Shown here one piece after another: positions 1 through 9,274 of a DNA stretch of 64,000 bases (the first letter of the stretch is position 1; each line of letters starts with the position of its first letter). Source of the DNA: Metopolophium dirhodum (Eukaryota > Arthropoda > Insecta > Hemiptera > Aphididae); assembly GCF_019925205.1 (NCBI RefSeq), contig NC_083567.1, positions 26,722,001 through 26,786,000 of the forward strand, written 5' to 3'. The position numbers and the translations under genes were made by a program. A model generated the notes under the pieces. It saw only the letters and a list, made by a program, of their open reading frames with translations. It was not told the origin of the DNA and did not search any database.

Positions 1-1252
1 CTCTACTTAAAATCGACGTGAAAAACAAAGGAAAAACGGGAATTTTTTACGCAAAATCCGTTTTCGAGAAAATCGATTTTGGTTTTTGGTGCAACTCTAA
101 AACATATGACCGTAGGTACATTAAATTTTGACTGAATGCTTATATTAGCATTTTCTATACACCATAACATTTTCCAAATATTTTGACTTATTTTGAGCTG
201 TTTACGGACATTTTCAGTTTCCATTTTATTTTAGTTTTTTTTTCTATAAATATCGATAAAATGTTATTTATTGGTTAAGAAAGCTTGAAAATTTCATAGA
301 AGGTTCCTAGGTTATTGTTTCAATGGCAGATGAAAAAAATTAAAAATCCTTAGTCACGGTTTTTATTTATAAGCATTTATAGTTCAATTAATATTGACAA
401 AATACGGAAAAATCATGAAAATTATCAAATTATTTTGAGTTGAGAATTCATATAAATTTTTCTTTTTCAATCTAAGATTCGAAAATGTAGTACAAGATTA
501 TCCATAAGTTTACCTACCTATATCAAAAAAAAAATGTCTACAAGAAAGTCAAATTAAATTTTTATGAACGTTTGAAATTCATATTTTTACAACATTTGAT
601 ATTCACTCGATTTCTCATGTAACGTTTTTCTTATTTTGTTGTAATTAAAAAACATATGACTGTAGATACTTGAAAATTTCACTAAATGTTTATATTAGCA
701 TTTTCTATACATCATACATTTTTGAATATAATTTGACTCTTTTTGAACTGTTTACGAACATAGTCAGTTTTCAATTTTTTTAGTTTTTTTTTCTATAAAT
801 ATCAATACAATTTTATTTGTTGGGTAAAAAAGCGTGAAAATTTAATATAAGGCTGCTGATATATCGTTCTAATAGCAGTTGAAAAATATTAAAAATACAT
901 TGGCACAATTTTATTTTATAAGCATTTAAAGTTCAAATGTTGACAACATTTATCAAATTTATAATTTATTAATTATTTTGTAGTTAAAAATGTATAAAAT
1001 GTTTAACTTTTATGGCTAAGGAATGAAAATTTAAAACAAGGCTCCACGTAAATAGCTTATAATATATAAATTACTTTATTCACTATAATATCATCAAATA
1101 TACTTGGTAATATCTTAGGCTGACGGACCGTTTTCGCTCAGAATCGTTTTTCTTGTACAATGGTATTATATCATTGAATTCAAATTTAACACCATCCATT
1201 ACAGTGACCCACTTGTAACCTACTGTACAGCAGAGCGACATCCACTTACCCA
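1..1252 (-). repeat. Interspersed repeat family, copy 1 (minus orientation)
   Basis: Read on the minus strand, this stretch matches the copy at 33703-34807 nearly base for base over long runs, for example the segment with 'ctgctgtacagtaggttaca' and the 'aaaacgattctgagcgaaaa' block. The left part also matches 3116-3840. A short apparent ORF (3-224) repeats in the copy at 3416-3613 with similar residues, so it is repeat sequence and not a gene. No transposase or reverse transcriptase is visible, so the class is unknown. The copy runs off the left edge of the window. Confidence 0.8.
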
Positions 1253-1262
1253 TCTTTTTTTA

Positions 1263-1862
1263 ATTGACCTCCCTTTTTATTTAATTCCTGTTAAACGAGT
1301 TTTGGATAAATACCTACCTACATAAAAGGTACCTGTCCTACCTATATTAATTAAAAACTATTTTTAACACGACGTATTTACTTATTATTTTTGTCTTTTA
1401 GTTTATCTAATTTTGTATGATTAAAATATGTTTCCTTTATACCCAAATAATTTTTAAGTACCTACAAACAATATAGAACTCAATTTTATTTTAACAATAA
1501 ATACGTTTATTAATACAGTGTTGACTTTGTAGATGGGTAGTAATAAATTAACTGTACATTCAGGATTACTGCATTCAGGTGAATAATTATAAGATTGCAA
1601 TGATAGATGTAAGATGTAAGATGTTAGGTGTAAGATGTATTGTTGATTCATCAATACGATGCTGGGTGGACTTGAGGACTTCCCATGTTCAGCGACCGGC
1701 GTCGAACCGTTTTGTGGCACAGCGGAAACTTCGTACAGCTGACTGTTCGACAAAGACACTGTAATATTATTTGAAAAATATTATTTCTACTTAATCGTAA
1801 TAACTGGGTATAATGAGTTTAATATTATATTATATTACAATAAATATTAAGTACCTATATTA
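1263..1862. other. Gene-free stretch with one weak ORF
   Basis: AT-rich DNA with no confident gene. At 1640-1759 on the minus strand a somewhat GC-richer stretch follows an acceptor-like 'tattacag' and reads open (NSQLYEVSAVPQNGSTPVAE). It lies just downstream of the candidate exon at 1863-2132, which ends in a stop codon. It could be 3' untranslated sequence of that gene or a decayed exon. The short 'gtaagatgta' repeats near 1610-1640 make any protein reading suspect. Confidence 0.4.
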
Positions 1863-2348
1863 TTAGCTTCTAATAATTGGGACGTCATTTTTGTAGATAT
1901 TGATCCGGACAAAATGATGCTGGCCCAGCGCTATGCCACGGTTTATGGCGTACCTATCCGATGAAATTGTTGGAGACTCTTTCAAACTGGGCAATCTGAT
2001 AAACGGTGACGTGATCGTTACTTCGCGGCCATCATAGGGTAGACCAGAATACACAATAATGTAGGTCATCGGGCTGTCGGCTGTATGTATGATAAAGTCC
2101 TGGAAGTGGGAATTACAATAGCCCCTAAAATGCTGTTACAACTGAACCTTAATAAAAACAAAGAATGATTAAAATATGGCAACGGAATTGGCCTACAAAT
2201 CTGAAAATAAGTTTATGGACAGATAATTTCTCAACGTAATATTATGACCTAAATGAACTAGACGTTTACAACTCACAGTTATGCAGATGGATGTCGACCG
2301 GTTTGGGAGCGATGTCTGATACGCCATTGTTCTAATGAATTCAAACAT
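1863..2348 (-). CDS. Possible two-exon gene, unrecognised protein of about 113 residues
   Basis: Two open stretches join in phase 0. Exon 1 is 2348-2277 (ATG to ACT, then donor GTGAGT). Exon 2 is 2132-1863, preceded by 'taacag' and ending in TAA. The predicted product starts MFEFIRTMAYQ. Its second exon is clearly protein-like (HFQDFIIHTADSPMTYIIVY, later DGREVTITSPFIRLPSL) and more GC-rich than the flanks. I recognise no domain, signal peptide or membrane segment. An alternative reading of exon 1 in another frame (DIAPKPVDIHLHN) is also protein-like. This may therefore be the 3' end of a larger or decayed gene whose true exon 1 I have not found. Confidence 0.35.
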
Positions 2349-2815
2349 AAATAATATATTATTATAATATTTTTATATGTATATAGGTACGGTTAGGTAT
2401 ATTAAATTAATTAAGTATGTACTATATTAATATAGTCTATTAATTATTTTTTTACTATGCTTTTATTGTATTAAAATATACACAATGACTTATAACTTAC
2501 ATTATTGGACCGAACATACAGCAACGTCGAGTTGAGGTACCTGTCCATAAACACATTTTCATCAGCAAAATATAATATAAAATATAAAGTAAAGAAATGC
2601 ATAAAGAAAAAACTGTATTTATTCATACAATTTTGAAATCAAAAACATTAGAACAAGATAATGCTTTCTTGATAAATTAAAAATATTTGAAGATTTTATT
2701 TGTCATACGTTTACATGGCAATAGTAAAATTCTATTAAACCTATTAAGTACGTAAACAACATTTATTAATATGACAAATATTTAAAATTTCAAAAAAGGG
2801 GGACCCTCGTGTTAA
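2349..2815. other. AT-rich intergenic DNA
   Basis: Only AT-rich sequence with no ORF of note, no recognisable RNA gene and no clear repeat. It separates the candidate gene at 1863-2348 from the duplicated block at 2829. Confidence 0.5.
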
Positions 2816-2828
2816 TACCCCTCACTTT

Positions 2829-3115
2829 ATTTTTTGGATAGCGCTGGGAGTTTTTGTGCACAAACGTCGGGACCTGGTGCATATTTATGCACAAACGATG
2901 CACAAACGTTTGGCACATTCAAAAATCCAAATATTCAATGTGGGGGGGCTAACGTTTCAATGGCCCCCCCCCCATTTTGTTTTAGGGATAGAGCTTTCAG
3001 TTTTTGTGCACAAACGTTTGGACTTGGTGCACATTTCTGCATAAACGATGCACAAACGTTTGGCGTGGTCAGAAGTTCAAATTTCGAAAGTGGGGGGGGC
3101 CATTGAAATGGACCT
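2829..3115. repeat. Two tandem copies of a ~150-bp unit with poly-C and poly-G runs
   Basis: The segment beginning 'tttttgtgcacaaacg' at 2851 recurs at 3001, an offset of exactly 150 bases. The order of landmarks is the same in both copies: 'ggtgcat/cat', 'aaacgatgcacaaacgtttgg', then a G run. Each unit holds several copies of 'gcacaaacg'. The open frames across it (2834-3106 and two overlapping ones) are repetitive by-products of the duplication, with mirrored Cys/Asn/Ala patterns, and are not likely genes. Confidence 0.75.
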
Positions 3116-3840
3116 ACATTTTTTTTTTGATAAAGGTAGACAAACTTATGGATAATCTTGTATTACATTTTCAAATCTTAGATGTAAAAAGAAAAAATTT
3201 TATGAATTCTCAACTCAAAATAATTTGCTAATTTTAGTGATTTTTCCGTATTTTGTCAAGATTTGAACTTTAAATGTTTATAAATAAAAACTGTGACTAA
3301 GGATTTTTAATTTTTTTCATCTGTTTTTGAAACAATAACCTAGGAGCTTTTTATTGAATTTTCAAGCTTTTTTACCCAACAAATTGATATCTATAGAAAA
3401 AAAAAACTAAAAAAAATGGAAACGGAAAATGTCCGTAAACAACTCAAAATATGTCAAAATATTTGGAAAATGTTATGGTGTATAGAAAATGCTAATATAA
3501 ACATTCAGTCAAAATTCTATTTTACTACGGTCGTTTGTTTTAGAGTTGCACCAAAAACCAAAATCGATTTTCTCGAAAACAGATTTTGCGTAAAAATTCC
3601 CGTTTTTCCTTAATTTTTCTTTTGTTTTTCATGTCGCTTTTGAAAATTACTGGGAAATGTTTACTTGACCCCACAAAGTACCAACTAGATTCACTTTCCT
3701 ATCAGAAAAGTTACTGTCGAAGAAGATCAAAGTATTTTTACTGTCCTAAAAGATGATAACAGACACAAAAAAAAAAAAATAAAAAAAAATACACATCATT
3801 GTAAAATCAATACATTTATCGCTTCGCTCAGAATCTAAAA
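3116..3840 (+). repeat. Interspersed repeat family, partial copy 2
   Basis: This is the plus-orientation right part of the family seen at 1-1252 and 33703-34807. Shared blocks include 'gataaaggtagacaaactta' and 'gtattttgtcaagatttgaa'. It ends in the family's shared terminus near 3790-3838 ('cattgtaaaatcaatacatt' and a 'ctcagaatctaaaa' tail). The open frame at 3416-3613 corresponds to the one at 3-224 in copy 1. Confidence 0.8.
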
Positions 3841-4787
3841 TAAAATAAAATATTATTTCTGAAAATTTTCAAAATGTTAGTTTTAATGTATTTTTTTAAC
3901 TCAATTAATTTTTGAGGCTGTATGGTTTGTGTCACATGTACCACAGCTGTTTATTTTGTTGGTTATCAACACTTGAATCTAATATATTTGAAAATAATTA
4001 CAAAATATATTAATAAGATTCAGTATAATATACTATATTATAATATACTTAATACTCAATAATAATAATATTAATGATTCTGTGATTGTTATGAGTTTAT
4101 GTCTGCATGAGTGCTTACTGTTTTGACTTTTATTTAATATGCAAAAGTTAAATGTTTAATGTTTAATGAATAGTGTACTAAACACTAGTGTGTGATACAG
4201 AAGTTGAAAATTGAAGCATTATTTCCAGTACTCATCGTGTACACACACAAATAAAAATTTTTTAAAAACACACATCATTGTAAAATCAATATATTTATCG
4301 CTCCACTCAGAATCTAAAATAACTATAATCTATAATAGAATAATCTTATTATTAATCATTTTTTTTAAATGAAATGTTTATTATTTAAATATGAATTAAA
4401 TGTTACTTGTAGTCTTGGGTCAAAAATAGATACAATGTAATTCGTAATAACATGTAGGTAATTTGGGTAAAAGGTTGGAAATTACTCAAACAATAAATTA
4501 CAAAAAAAAATCGAAAAATCAATAATTGTAGCAAAATGTTTACACACTCAACATTTATACTGAAGTAAAAATACAACATTTTTAATAAAAGATAAAAATG
4601 CACATTTATTACCGAGATAAATATTATATATTTAATGATTTGTTTTTTGTATTAAATTTTACTATATTATATGATCAATAAAATAATATCAATTTATTAT
4701 TAAAATGGGTAAATGGTACCTAATAAAAGTACATAGTTTTAAATATATTATGAATGTTAAATACTATAACTATATAATATCAAAAGA
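3841..4787. repeat. AT-rich stretch containing a solo repeat terminus at about 4268-4320
   Basis: Most of this stretch shows nothing. At 4268-4320 the terminal segment of the 3116-3840 repeat family occurs alone ('cacacatcattgtaaaatca', then 'cactcagaatctaaaa'), as a short relic or a second terminus of the same insertion. The open frame at 4403-4603 (minus) is AT-driven and not a gene. Confidence 0.6.
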
Positions 4788-4796
4788 TATATAAAT
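4788..4796 (+). promoter_or_regulatory. TATA box of the Diedel-like gene
   Basis: TATATAAAT lies about 30 bases before a plausible start site near 4818-4822. It is about 140 bases before the ATG at 4934. A strong donor-like 'acag/gtacgt' at 4836 and an acceptor-like 'ttccag' at 4918 suggest a short 5' UTR intron of about 80 bases. This is inference from sequence alone. Confidence 0.45.
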
Positions 4797-4933
4797 CGCA
4801 TACCTAACATTGTATATTCAAACTACTGGGTTCACAGGTACGTATGCGAATATAGTTAGCATCGATCGATTTTTCATAAACACGCACACATTTTTCGATT
4901 CTCAAAACATTGGTTCCAGGATTACTCTTACTA

Positions 4934-5185
4934 ATGTCGACTGCTGTTGTTGTTGCATATTGTATCGTTCAAGTCACTTCTGAATGTCGTGAAGCAAAAA
5001 GTGTATTAGGCGCTGAAAAATTGGGTGATCACGCATTGTGTAATGTAGCCATAGATAATCCGCGAAAATCATACGAAGCGGGTATATGTGCAGGCGATGG
5101 TAGTGTGACGAACGGTCATTATTGTGGCGTCGGATCTTGCAACATATTTGGGTGCGATTGCGGAGGCGGGTGTTTGGGCGAATAG
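4934..5185 (+). CDS. Diedel-like secreted cysteine-rich cytokine
   Basis: The 83-residue product starts at the first in-frame ATG. The frame is open further upstream to 4880, but only with non-ATG codons, and an acceptor-like site sits at 4918. Residues 1-17 (MSTAVVVAYCIVQVTSE) form a signal peptide. The mature part has eight cysteines and ends in YCGVGSCNIFGCDCGGGC. I recognise that motif as the core of insect Diedel, a secreted immune-modulating protein that restrains IMD signalling in Drosophila and has homologues in some insect DNA viruses. The protein stops just after this motif, whereas my recollection is that fly Diedel carries a longer C-terminal tail. Stop TAG is followed by AATAAA at 5475-5480. 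The gene looks intact. Function in an aphid is inference, since aphids are reported to lack much of the IMD pathway. Confidence 0.85.
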   Translation: MSTAVVVAYCIVQVTSECREAKSVLGAEKLGDHALCNVAIDNPRKSYEAGICAGDGSVTNGHYCGVGSCNIFGCDCGGGCLGE

Positions 5186-5474
5186 AAAATTGTACACAAA
5201 TTATAGCAAACAAACAAAAAATTATTGACAATATTACACATTGTACCGATAAAACAACCAAACATATAACGTAAACTTTTGCTCCGTATGAGTATTATAC
5301 AAACGAATGTCTTGATACGTGTGATTACGGTCGATATCGGTATTATAAGCAAGTTGACCGATGCGATAATGTAAGAGCCTGTTACCGTGCCTGCTTCAAT
5401 AATTCCACCTGGGACAGTTTTAGCACTAACGTTGCACTAATGGTTATTGCGAATCATTAAAATACCAAGAAAAA

Positions 5475-5480
5475 AATAAA
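5475..5480 (+). terminator. Polyadenylation signal of the Diedel-like gene
   Basis: AATAAA about 290 bases after the Diedel-like stop codon. It is the first canonical signal downstream of it. Confidence 0.5.
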
Positions 5481-5676
5481 ATGATTAAAGCTTGTGGGTG
5501 TGTAATAGTACTTGTAAATTGTAGTACTCATGTAGTGTACTTGTAATGTACTTATAGTATATCATACTACTGATAATGTACGTATATAATATTATAAAAA
5601 AAAAACTGTAATTGGAATTTATTTCCGTAATAAAGAAAATAATATTATTATTACTATTATATTGATATTATACAAA

Positions 5677-5937
5677 ATGTTTGTAAAAATATTTGTTTTG
5701 TTAGCGGCTATAGCTTGTTAATAAAAATGCAATACATTTACATGAAATACTTAATGTTTCTGTTCCTCATAATGGTAATAAACAAATAGTATTTGTTTGT
5801 TTGTCAAATATCCAAAAATGTAGAATATAACAAAATTCATTTTTTTTCAATTTGCTTATTGTATGCAATGAATAATTTACAGAGTTGCACATCCAGAAAA
5901 TCTTACTGACATAATTGCTAAAAAACATCAAAAATAA
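5677..5937 (+). CDS. Possible two-exon gene for a ~30-residue secreted peptide
   Basis: Exon 1 (5677-5716) encodes MFVKIFVLLAAIA, a textbook hydrophobic signal start. It would end at a GT (5717) just before an in-frame TAA. An acceptor after a T-rich tract gives exon 2 at 5885-5937, encoding AHPENLTDIIAKKHQK and then TAA. Phase matches if the second of two adjacent AGs is used (5883-5884); the first would create a stop codon. The intron would be 168 bases. The donor (GTTAAT) is weak. The peptide has no cysteine and one N-linked glycosylation-type site (NLT). It lies between two other small secreted-protein ORFs in the same orientation. It may equally be a decayed gene. Confidence 0.35.
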
Positions 5938-6145
5938 CTAATTTTGTCTCATTCATTTGTATTTGTGCAATTCAATACGTTTTTTTTACTCTGAATGACG
6001 TTATCATAACGTTGCACACTTCCCATATTGATACGGATAAACCTTCTAATTTTTCAGAAAACTTATTGACGACAGTCTAACGCAGAAATTAATAATTTTT
6101 TTATAAGCTATAATTGTTAGTGTTGTAAATTATTAATAGTTAATC

Positions 6146-6374
6146 ATGTCGATACGCAATGTCGTTGCGGTTTACATTATACTGTTGGTATTTGGTGTCT
6201 ACACAGTCAAACGTAATAACAAATCCAAAATGGATCCTTTATTTCAAGAAAATTTTCGAGGAGCTACAAGATCTGGTGACTGAAACAATGGCCAAAGTAT
6301 TGATCGACACAGCCACAACTATAGATTCGAGTTCTAACAGCAGCAACGACAACAACGACATTGTAACAATTTGA
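6146..6374 (+). pseudogene. Small secreted-protein ORF interrupted by a frame change
   Basis: From ATG 6146 the first frame gives a good signal peptide (MSIRNVVAVYIILLVFGVYT) and then ends at 6283. The overlapping +1 frame, open to a TGA at 6372-6374, encodes a protein-like tail: KIFEELQDLVTETMAKVLID followed by a Ser/Asn/Asp-rich end. Neither frame alone makes a sensible protein. A single frame change between about 6205 and 6250 would join them. No GT-AG intron of normal size fits. AATAAA at 6403-6408 follows closely, so the unit is probably transcribed or recently was. A sequencing indel, a pseudogene or an unrecognised upstream exon are all possible. Confidence 0.45.
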
Positions 6375-6823
6375 AAATCAAATTATACTTTGATATCATG
6401 TTAATAAAAATATCGTAACAAAAATTTTGTTGAACTCAATTTTCCTTAACATTTATATTCGATTGAAAAAAAATTTAACAGCTTTTTTTGTTTTGTTCAT
6501 ATGCTTGTAATGCATAATTAAAATATGTAGTGTGCTTGGAATGTAATCGGTAAATCATAACTGTGGTATTTGACATTTGTTATCTATATTTTTTGTATAA
6601 AAACCTGTTGTGCCATGAACTAAGATAGTTCTATGATAGCACGAACTAAGATATAGAACTATATAGTATGGATTGGACACAACATGGCAGGCGGGTGGGT
6701 GGTGTGTGATCCTATTTTGTGATCCAATTTTGATACATCACCACAATATACTATATTTTAGTTAAACATAATTATCATTAATTCTTAATATTATTATAGT
6801 AGCATTTTAACTATAAAATTTGA
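6375..6823. other. Intergenic spacer
   Basis: AT-rich spacer between convergent genes. It holds a short imperfect duplication near 6610-6665 ('gaactaaga' repeated with 'tagttcta'/'tagaacta'). Nothing else is recognised. Confidence 0.45.
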
Positions 6824-6829
6824 TTTATT
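6824..6829 (-). terminator. Polyadenylation signal of the tandem-repeat secreted protein gene
   Basis: AATAAA on the minus strand, about 170 bases after the TAG at 6997-6999. Confidence 0.5.
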
Positions 6830-6996
6830 TCCAGAATTAACATTAAATCAAAACAATTGTAAATGATTTACAGAAAAAATCAATGAATTGAGACATCTTT
6901 AATTTTCTTAAACAAAATAAGAAAATGTAAAAATTAATTTAATATGTATGTATTACGCGTTACATTTGTTGAGGTAAATTAATTGAGTCCTTAAAC

Positions 6997-8676
6997 CTAT
7001 GTTGAGCCTGGTGCAGATGCGGATCCGGTATTGGCACTGGGGGAACTACCTGGCATTGAGTTCATGTAATTACCAGGGTTCATTGATTGAGGCATTTGGC
7101 TCGGGTAATAACTTTGCATATTTGGCATGCTCGACATGCTCGGCATATTTGGAATGTAACTTCCGAATGACGGAACACTGGACGATCCTTCTTTAGCAGC
7201 TATTGAAGCTTCCGGTGCGGATGCAGATGCGGTATTGCTCGCAGCACTGGGGGAACTGCCTGGCATTGAGTTCATGTAATTACCAGGGTTCATTGATTGA
7301 GGCATTTGGCTCGGGTAATAACTTTGCATATTTGGCATGCTCGACATGCTCGGCATATTTGGAATGTAACTTCCGAATGACGGAACACTGGATGATCCTT
7401 CTTTAGCAGCTATTGAAGCTTCCGGTGCGGATGCAGACGCGGTATTGCTCGCAGCACTGGGGGAACTGCCTGGCATTGAGTTCATGTAATTACCAGGGTT
7501 CATTGATTGAGGCATTTGGCTCGGGTAATAACTTTGCATATTTGGCATGCTCGACATGCTCGGCATATTTGGAATGTAACTTCCGAATGACGGAACACTG
7601 GACGATCCTTCTTTAGCAGCTATTGAAGCTTCCGGTGCGGATGCGGACGCGGTATTGCTCGCAGCACTGGGGGAACTGCCTGGCATTGAGTTCATGTAAT
7701 TACCAGGGTTCATTGATTGAGGCATTTGGCTCGGGTAATAACTTTGCATATTTGGCATGCTCGACATGCTCGGCATATTTGGAATGTAACTTCCGAATGA
7801 CGGAACACTGGACGATCCTTCTTTAGCAGCGACTAAAGGATGTAGCTCAGATGCTGCAGCGGCACTTGGCTGGTACGATGATGTTTCTGGCTGGGTTGTT
7901 GGCGACGGTGTCGTCTGTGATTCAGATGATACGTAGCCTGGAATCTTGTTGAAGTATTCTTTGAATTTAGTTGTCCAATCCGGCGTTTCTCTAGCATAAC
8001 GATGCGTTGGTATACCTAGAAATATTTAATTCATAAAATTAATAAGATAATAAAACTATACATTTGTTTCAATTCAACATTAATTTGTTTTTCTTAAGCA
8101 TATTATAAATATTATAAAATATATTTTTTTTTTATTGAATTTGATTTAATAACTATATTAACAGACTAAAGTAAACCAGAGAACTGCAAAATGGAATTGA
8201 ATAACGTACTTACGTATACTTTCTCTTAAATTGATAGTGGGTAAATGTCTTTCCTAGTTTAATTACATGGTAATTAAACCATTTTTTTTTATTTTGGGCA
8301 TTGCAGTAAAAAAAATATGTTTTATTATATTTTAAAATGGTCGTAGCTATAAGTCGTAAGACGAGTAAATAAACACCTCGATTAAAAAGACTAAAAAAAA
8401 ACTCCCTTGTTAAATGATTAATATATTTTACTAATTTACCAGCCGTAAACATAGTGATATACCTATTAACAGTTATCGCATATTATACCTATAACTTTAC
8501 TTATGAATATTAATAAAATATATTATGCTGTTGAGTTAAAAACATTAAAATCAAACGATACATATCTCATATCCTATACTGTGTTATTGTTGAGATTAAT
8601 ATGGTATGTACTTACAGTGAGATAGCTGGAAAAGCGTCGCCACTGCGAAGAAGAGGACTGCAATTTTCACGTTCAT
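6997..8676 (-). CDS. Secreted Met/Pro/Ser-rich protein with 70-residue tandem repeats
   Basis: Exon 1 (8676-8616) encodes the signal peptide MNVKIAVLFFAVATLFQLSH and ends in phase 1 at donor GTAAGT. Exon 2 (8015-6997) starts after TTTCTAG in the matching phase, so a Cys codon spans the junction. The product is about 359 residues. After the signal comes a unique stretch (THRYARETPDWTTKFKEYF), then a Ser/Thr/Pro/Gln-rich linker. Four repeats follow, each with PNMPSMSSMPNMQSYYPSQM and then MNPGNYMNSMPGSSPS. The first three are complete (70 residues, 210 bases) and the last is shortened. Cysteine is almost absent after the junction. I recognise no family; the composition suits an extracellular structural, chorion-like, silk-like or salivary protein, but none of these is shown. 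It is transcribed divergently from the locus at 9275. Confidence 0.8.
7010..7830 (-). repeat. 210-bp coding minisatellite, four units
   Basis: Identical landmarks recur every 210 bases (for example 'gaagcttccggtgcggatgc' starting near 7206, 7416 and 7626). Only a handful of single-base differences separate the units, nearly all silent, such as gatgca/gacgcg changes and gacgatcc versus gatgatcc. The unit is in frame with the secreted-protein gene and encodes 70 residues. Confidence 0.95.
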
Positions 8677-8794
8677 GTTGGACGTATCGACGAAGGGCCC
8701 GAACAGAAATGGATAGTACTGCACGGAATGTTATTCAATGTGATGACGATTCGAATGTTCGTTGTTTTTTTTTCAGGATCGCAGACCGTAGACG

Positions 8795-8830
8795 ACTGAT
8801 GTTTGGTTGGCCGGACGTTTTGGATTTATA
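8795..8830 (-). promoter_or_regulatory. TATA plus initiator core promoter of the repeat-protein gene
   Basis: On the minus strand TATAAAT (8830-8824) is followed by the arthropod initiator TCAGT (8799-8795). The A at 8797 is 33 bases from the first T of the TATA box, the standard spacing. Transcription from 8797 gives a 5' UTR of about 120 bases before the ATG at 8676. Confidence 0.65.
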
Positions 8831-9274
8831 AAGCGGCCAAACGCCTGCAATGTGTTCGTTTACCACCAGAGCGGCCAGCGAGGAATTTGCATAGATGTCA
8901 GGGGGGGGGGGGGGGAGGTTGACGGCCTCGGGGCCCATTAACGACGTTCTACGAAATAATTGGCAAAACAGATAAGACCCAGACACGGATTTGCATTCGA
9001 TCGCCCCGTCCCCCGATTGTGGAAACGGCGGTGTCGTGCGCACGGGAAATGGTCGCAATAAATTAGAACCGCGATTACGACGGCCCATCGCCGGAAACGC
9101 ACTTGTCGCCGCTATCAAAAAAGCAATTTAAAAGCGACTAGGAGTTTGCGACTCACCACTGTACATTGTGCGAGCCGACCGTGTATTATAAATTTTGCAT
9201 TATTGGGTTTTATTGCGCTGTCGTATATAATTTTATTATTGTACCGATACATAATATTTAGACCGAGAGCCATC
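8831..9274. promoter_or_regulatory. Shared upstream region between two divergent secreted-protein genes
   Basis: About 600 bases separate the two start codons (8676 minus, 9275 plus). The region is GC-richer than its surroundings and has a G run at 8899-8915. TATA-like elements facing the plus gene lie at about 9184-9190 (TTATAAA) and 9224-9230 (TATATAA). The open frames across it are not convincing genes. Confidence 0.45.

Noticed and set aside
3..224. 73-residue minus-strand ORF, similar to one at 3416-3613
   Set aside because: The similarity comes from the interspersed repeat family; there is no coding signature or further exon.
2834..3231. Cys-rich plus-strand ORFs resembling a small secreted protein
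   Set aside because: They arise from the 150-bp tandem duplication and homopolymer runs, and similar sequence appears in all frames.
4934..5185. Recent horizontal acquisition of the Diedel-like gene from a virus
   Set aside because: Diedel-type genes occur in both insects and insect viruses, but base composition here matches the surroundings and no other viral sequence lies nearby. The direction of any transfer cannot be judged from this window.
6999..7826. Four plus-strand ORFs of 65-67 residues repeating every 210 bases
   Set aside because: They are antisense shadows of the tandem-repeat secreted protein on the minus strand, which has a signal peptide exon, a matching splice phase and a core promoter.
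7010..7830. Regular direct repeats suggestive of a CRISPR array
   Set aside because: The unit is 210 bp with no unique spacers, is in frame within a coding exon, and the genome is eukaryotic.
8735..9118. 127-residue minus-strand ORF in the divergent promoter
   Set aside because: It overlaps the TATA and initiator elements and has a Gly/Pro run from the G tract. The signal-peptide exon downstream explains the transcript better.
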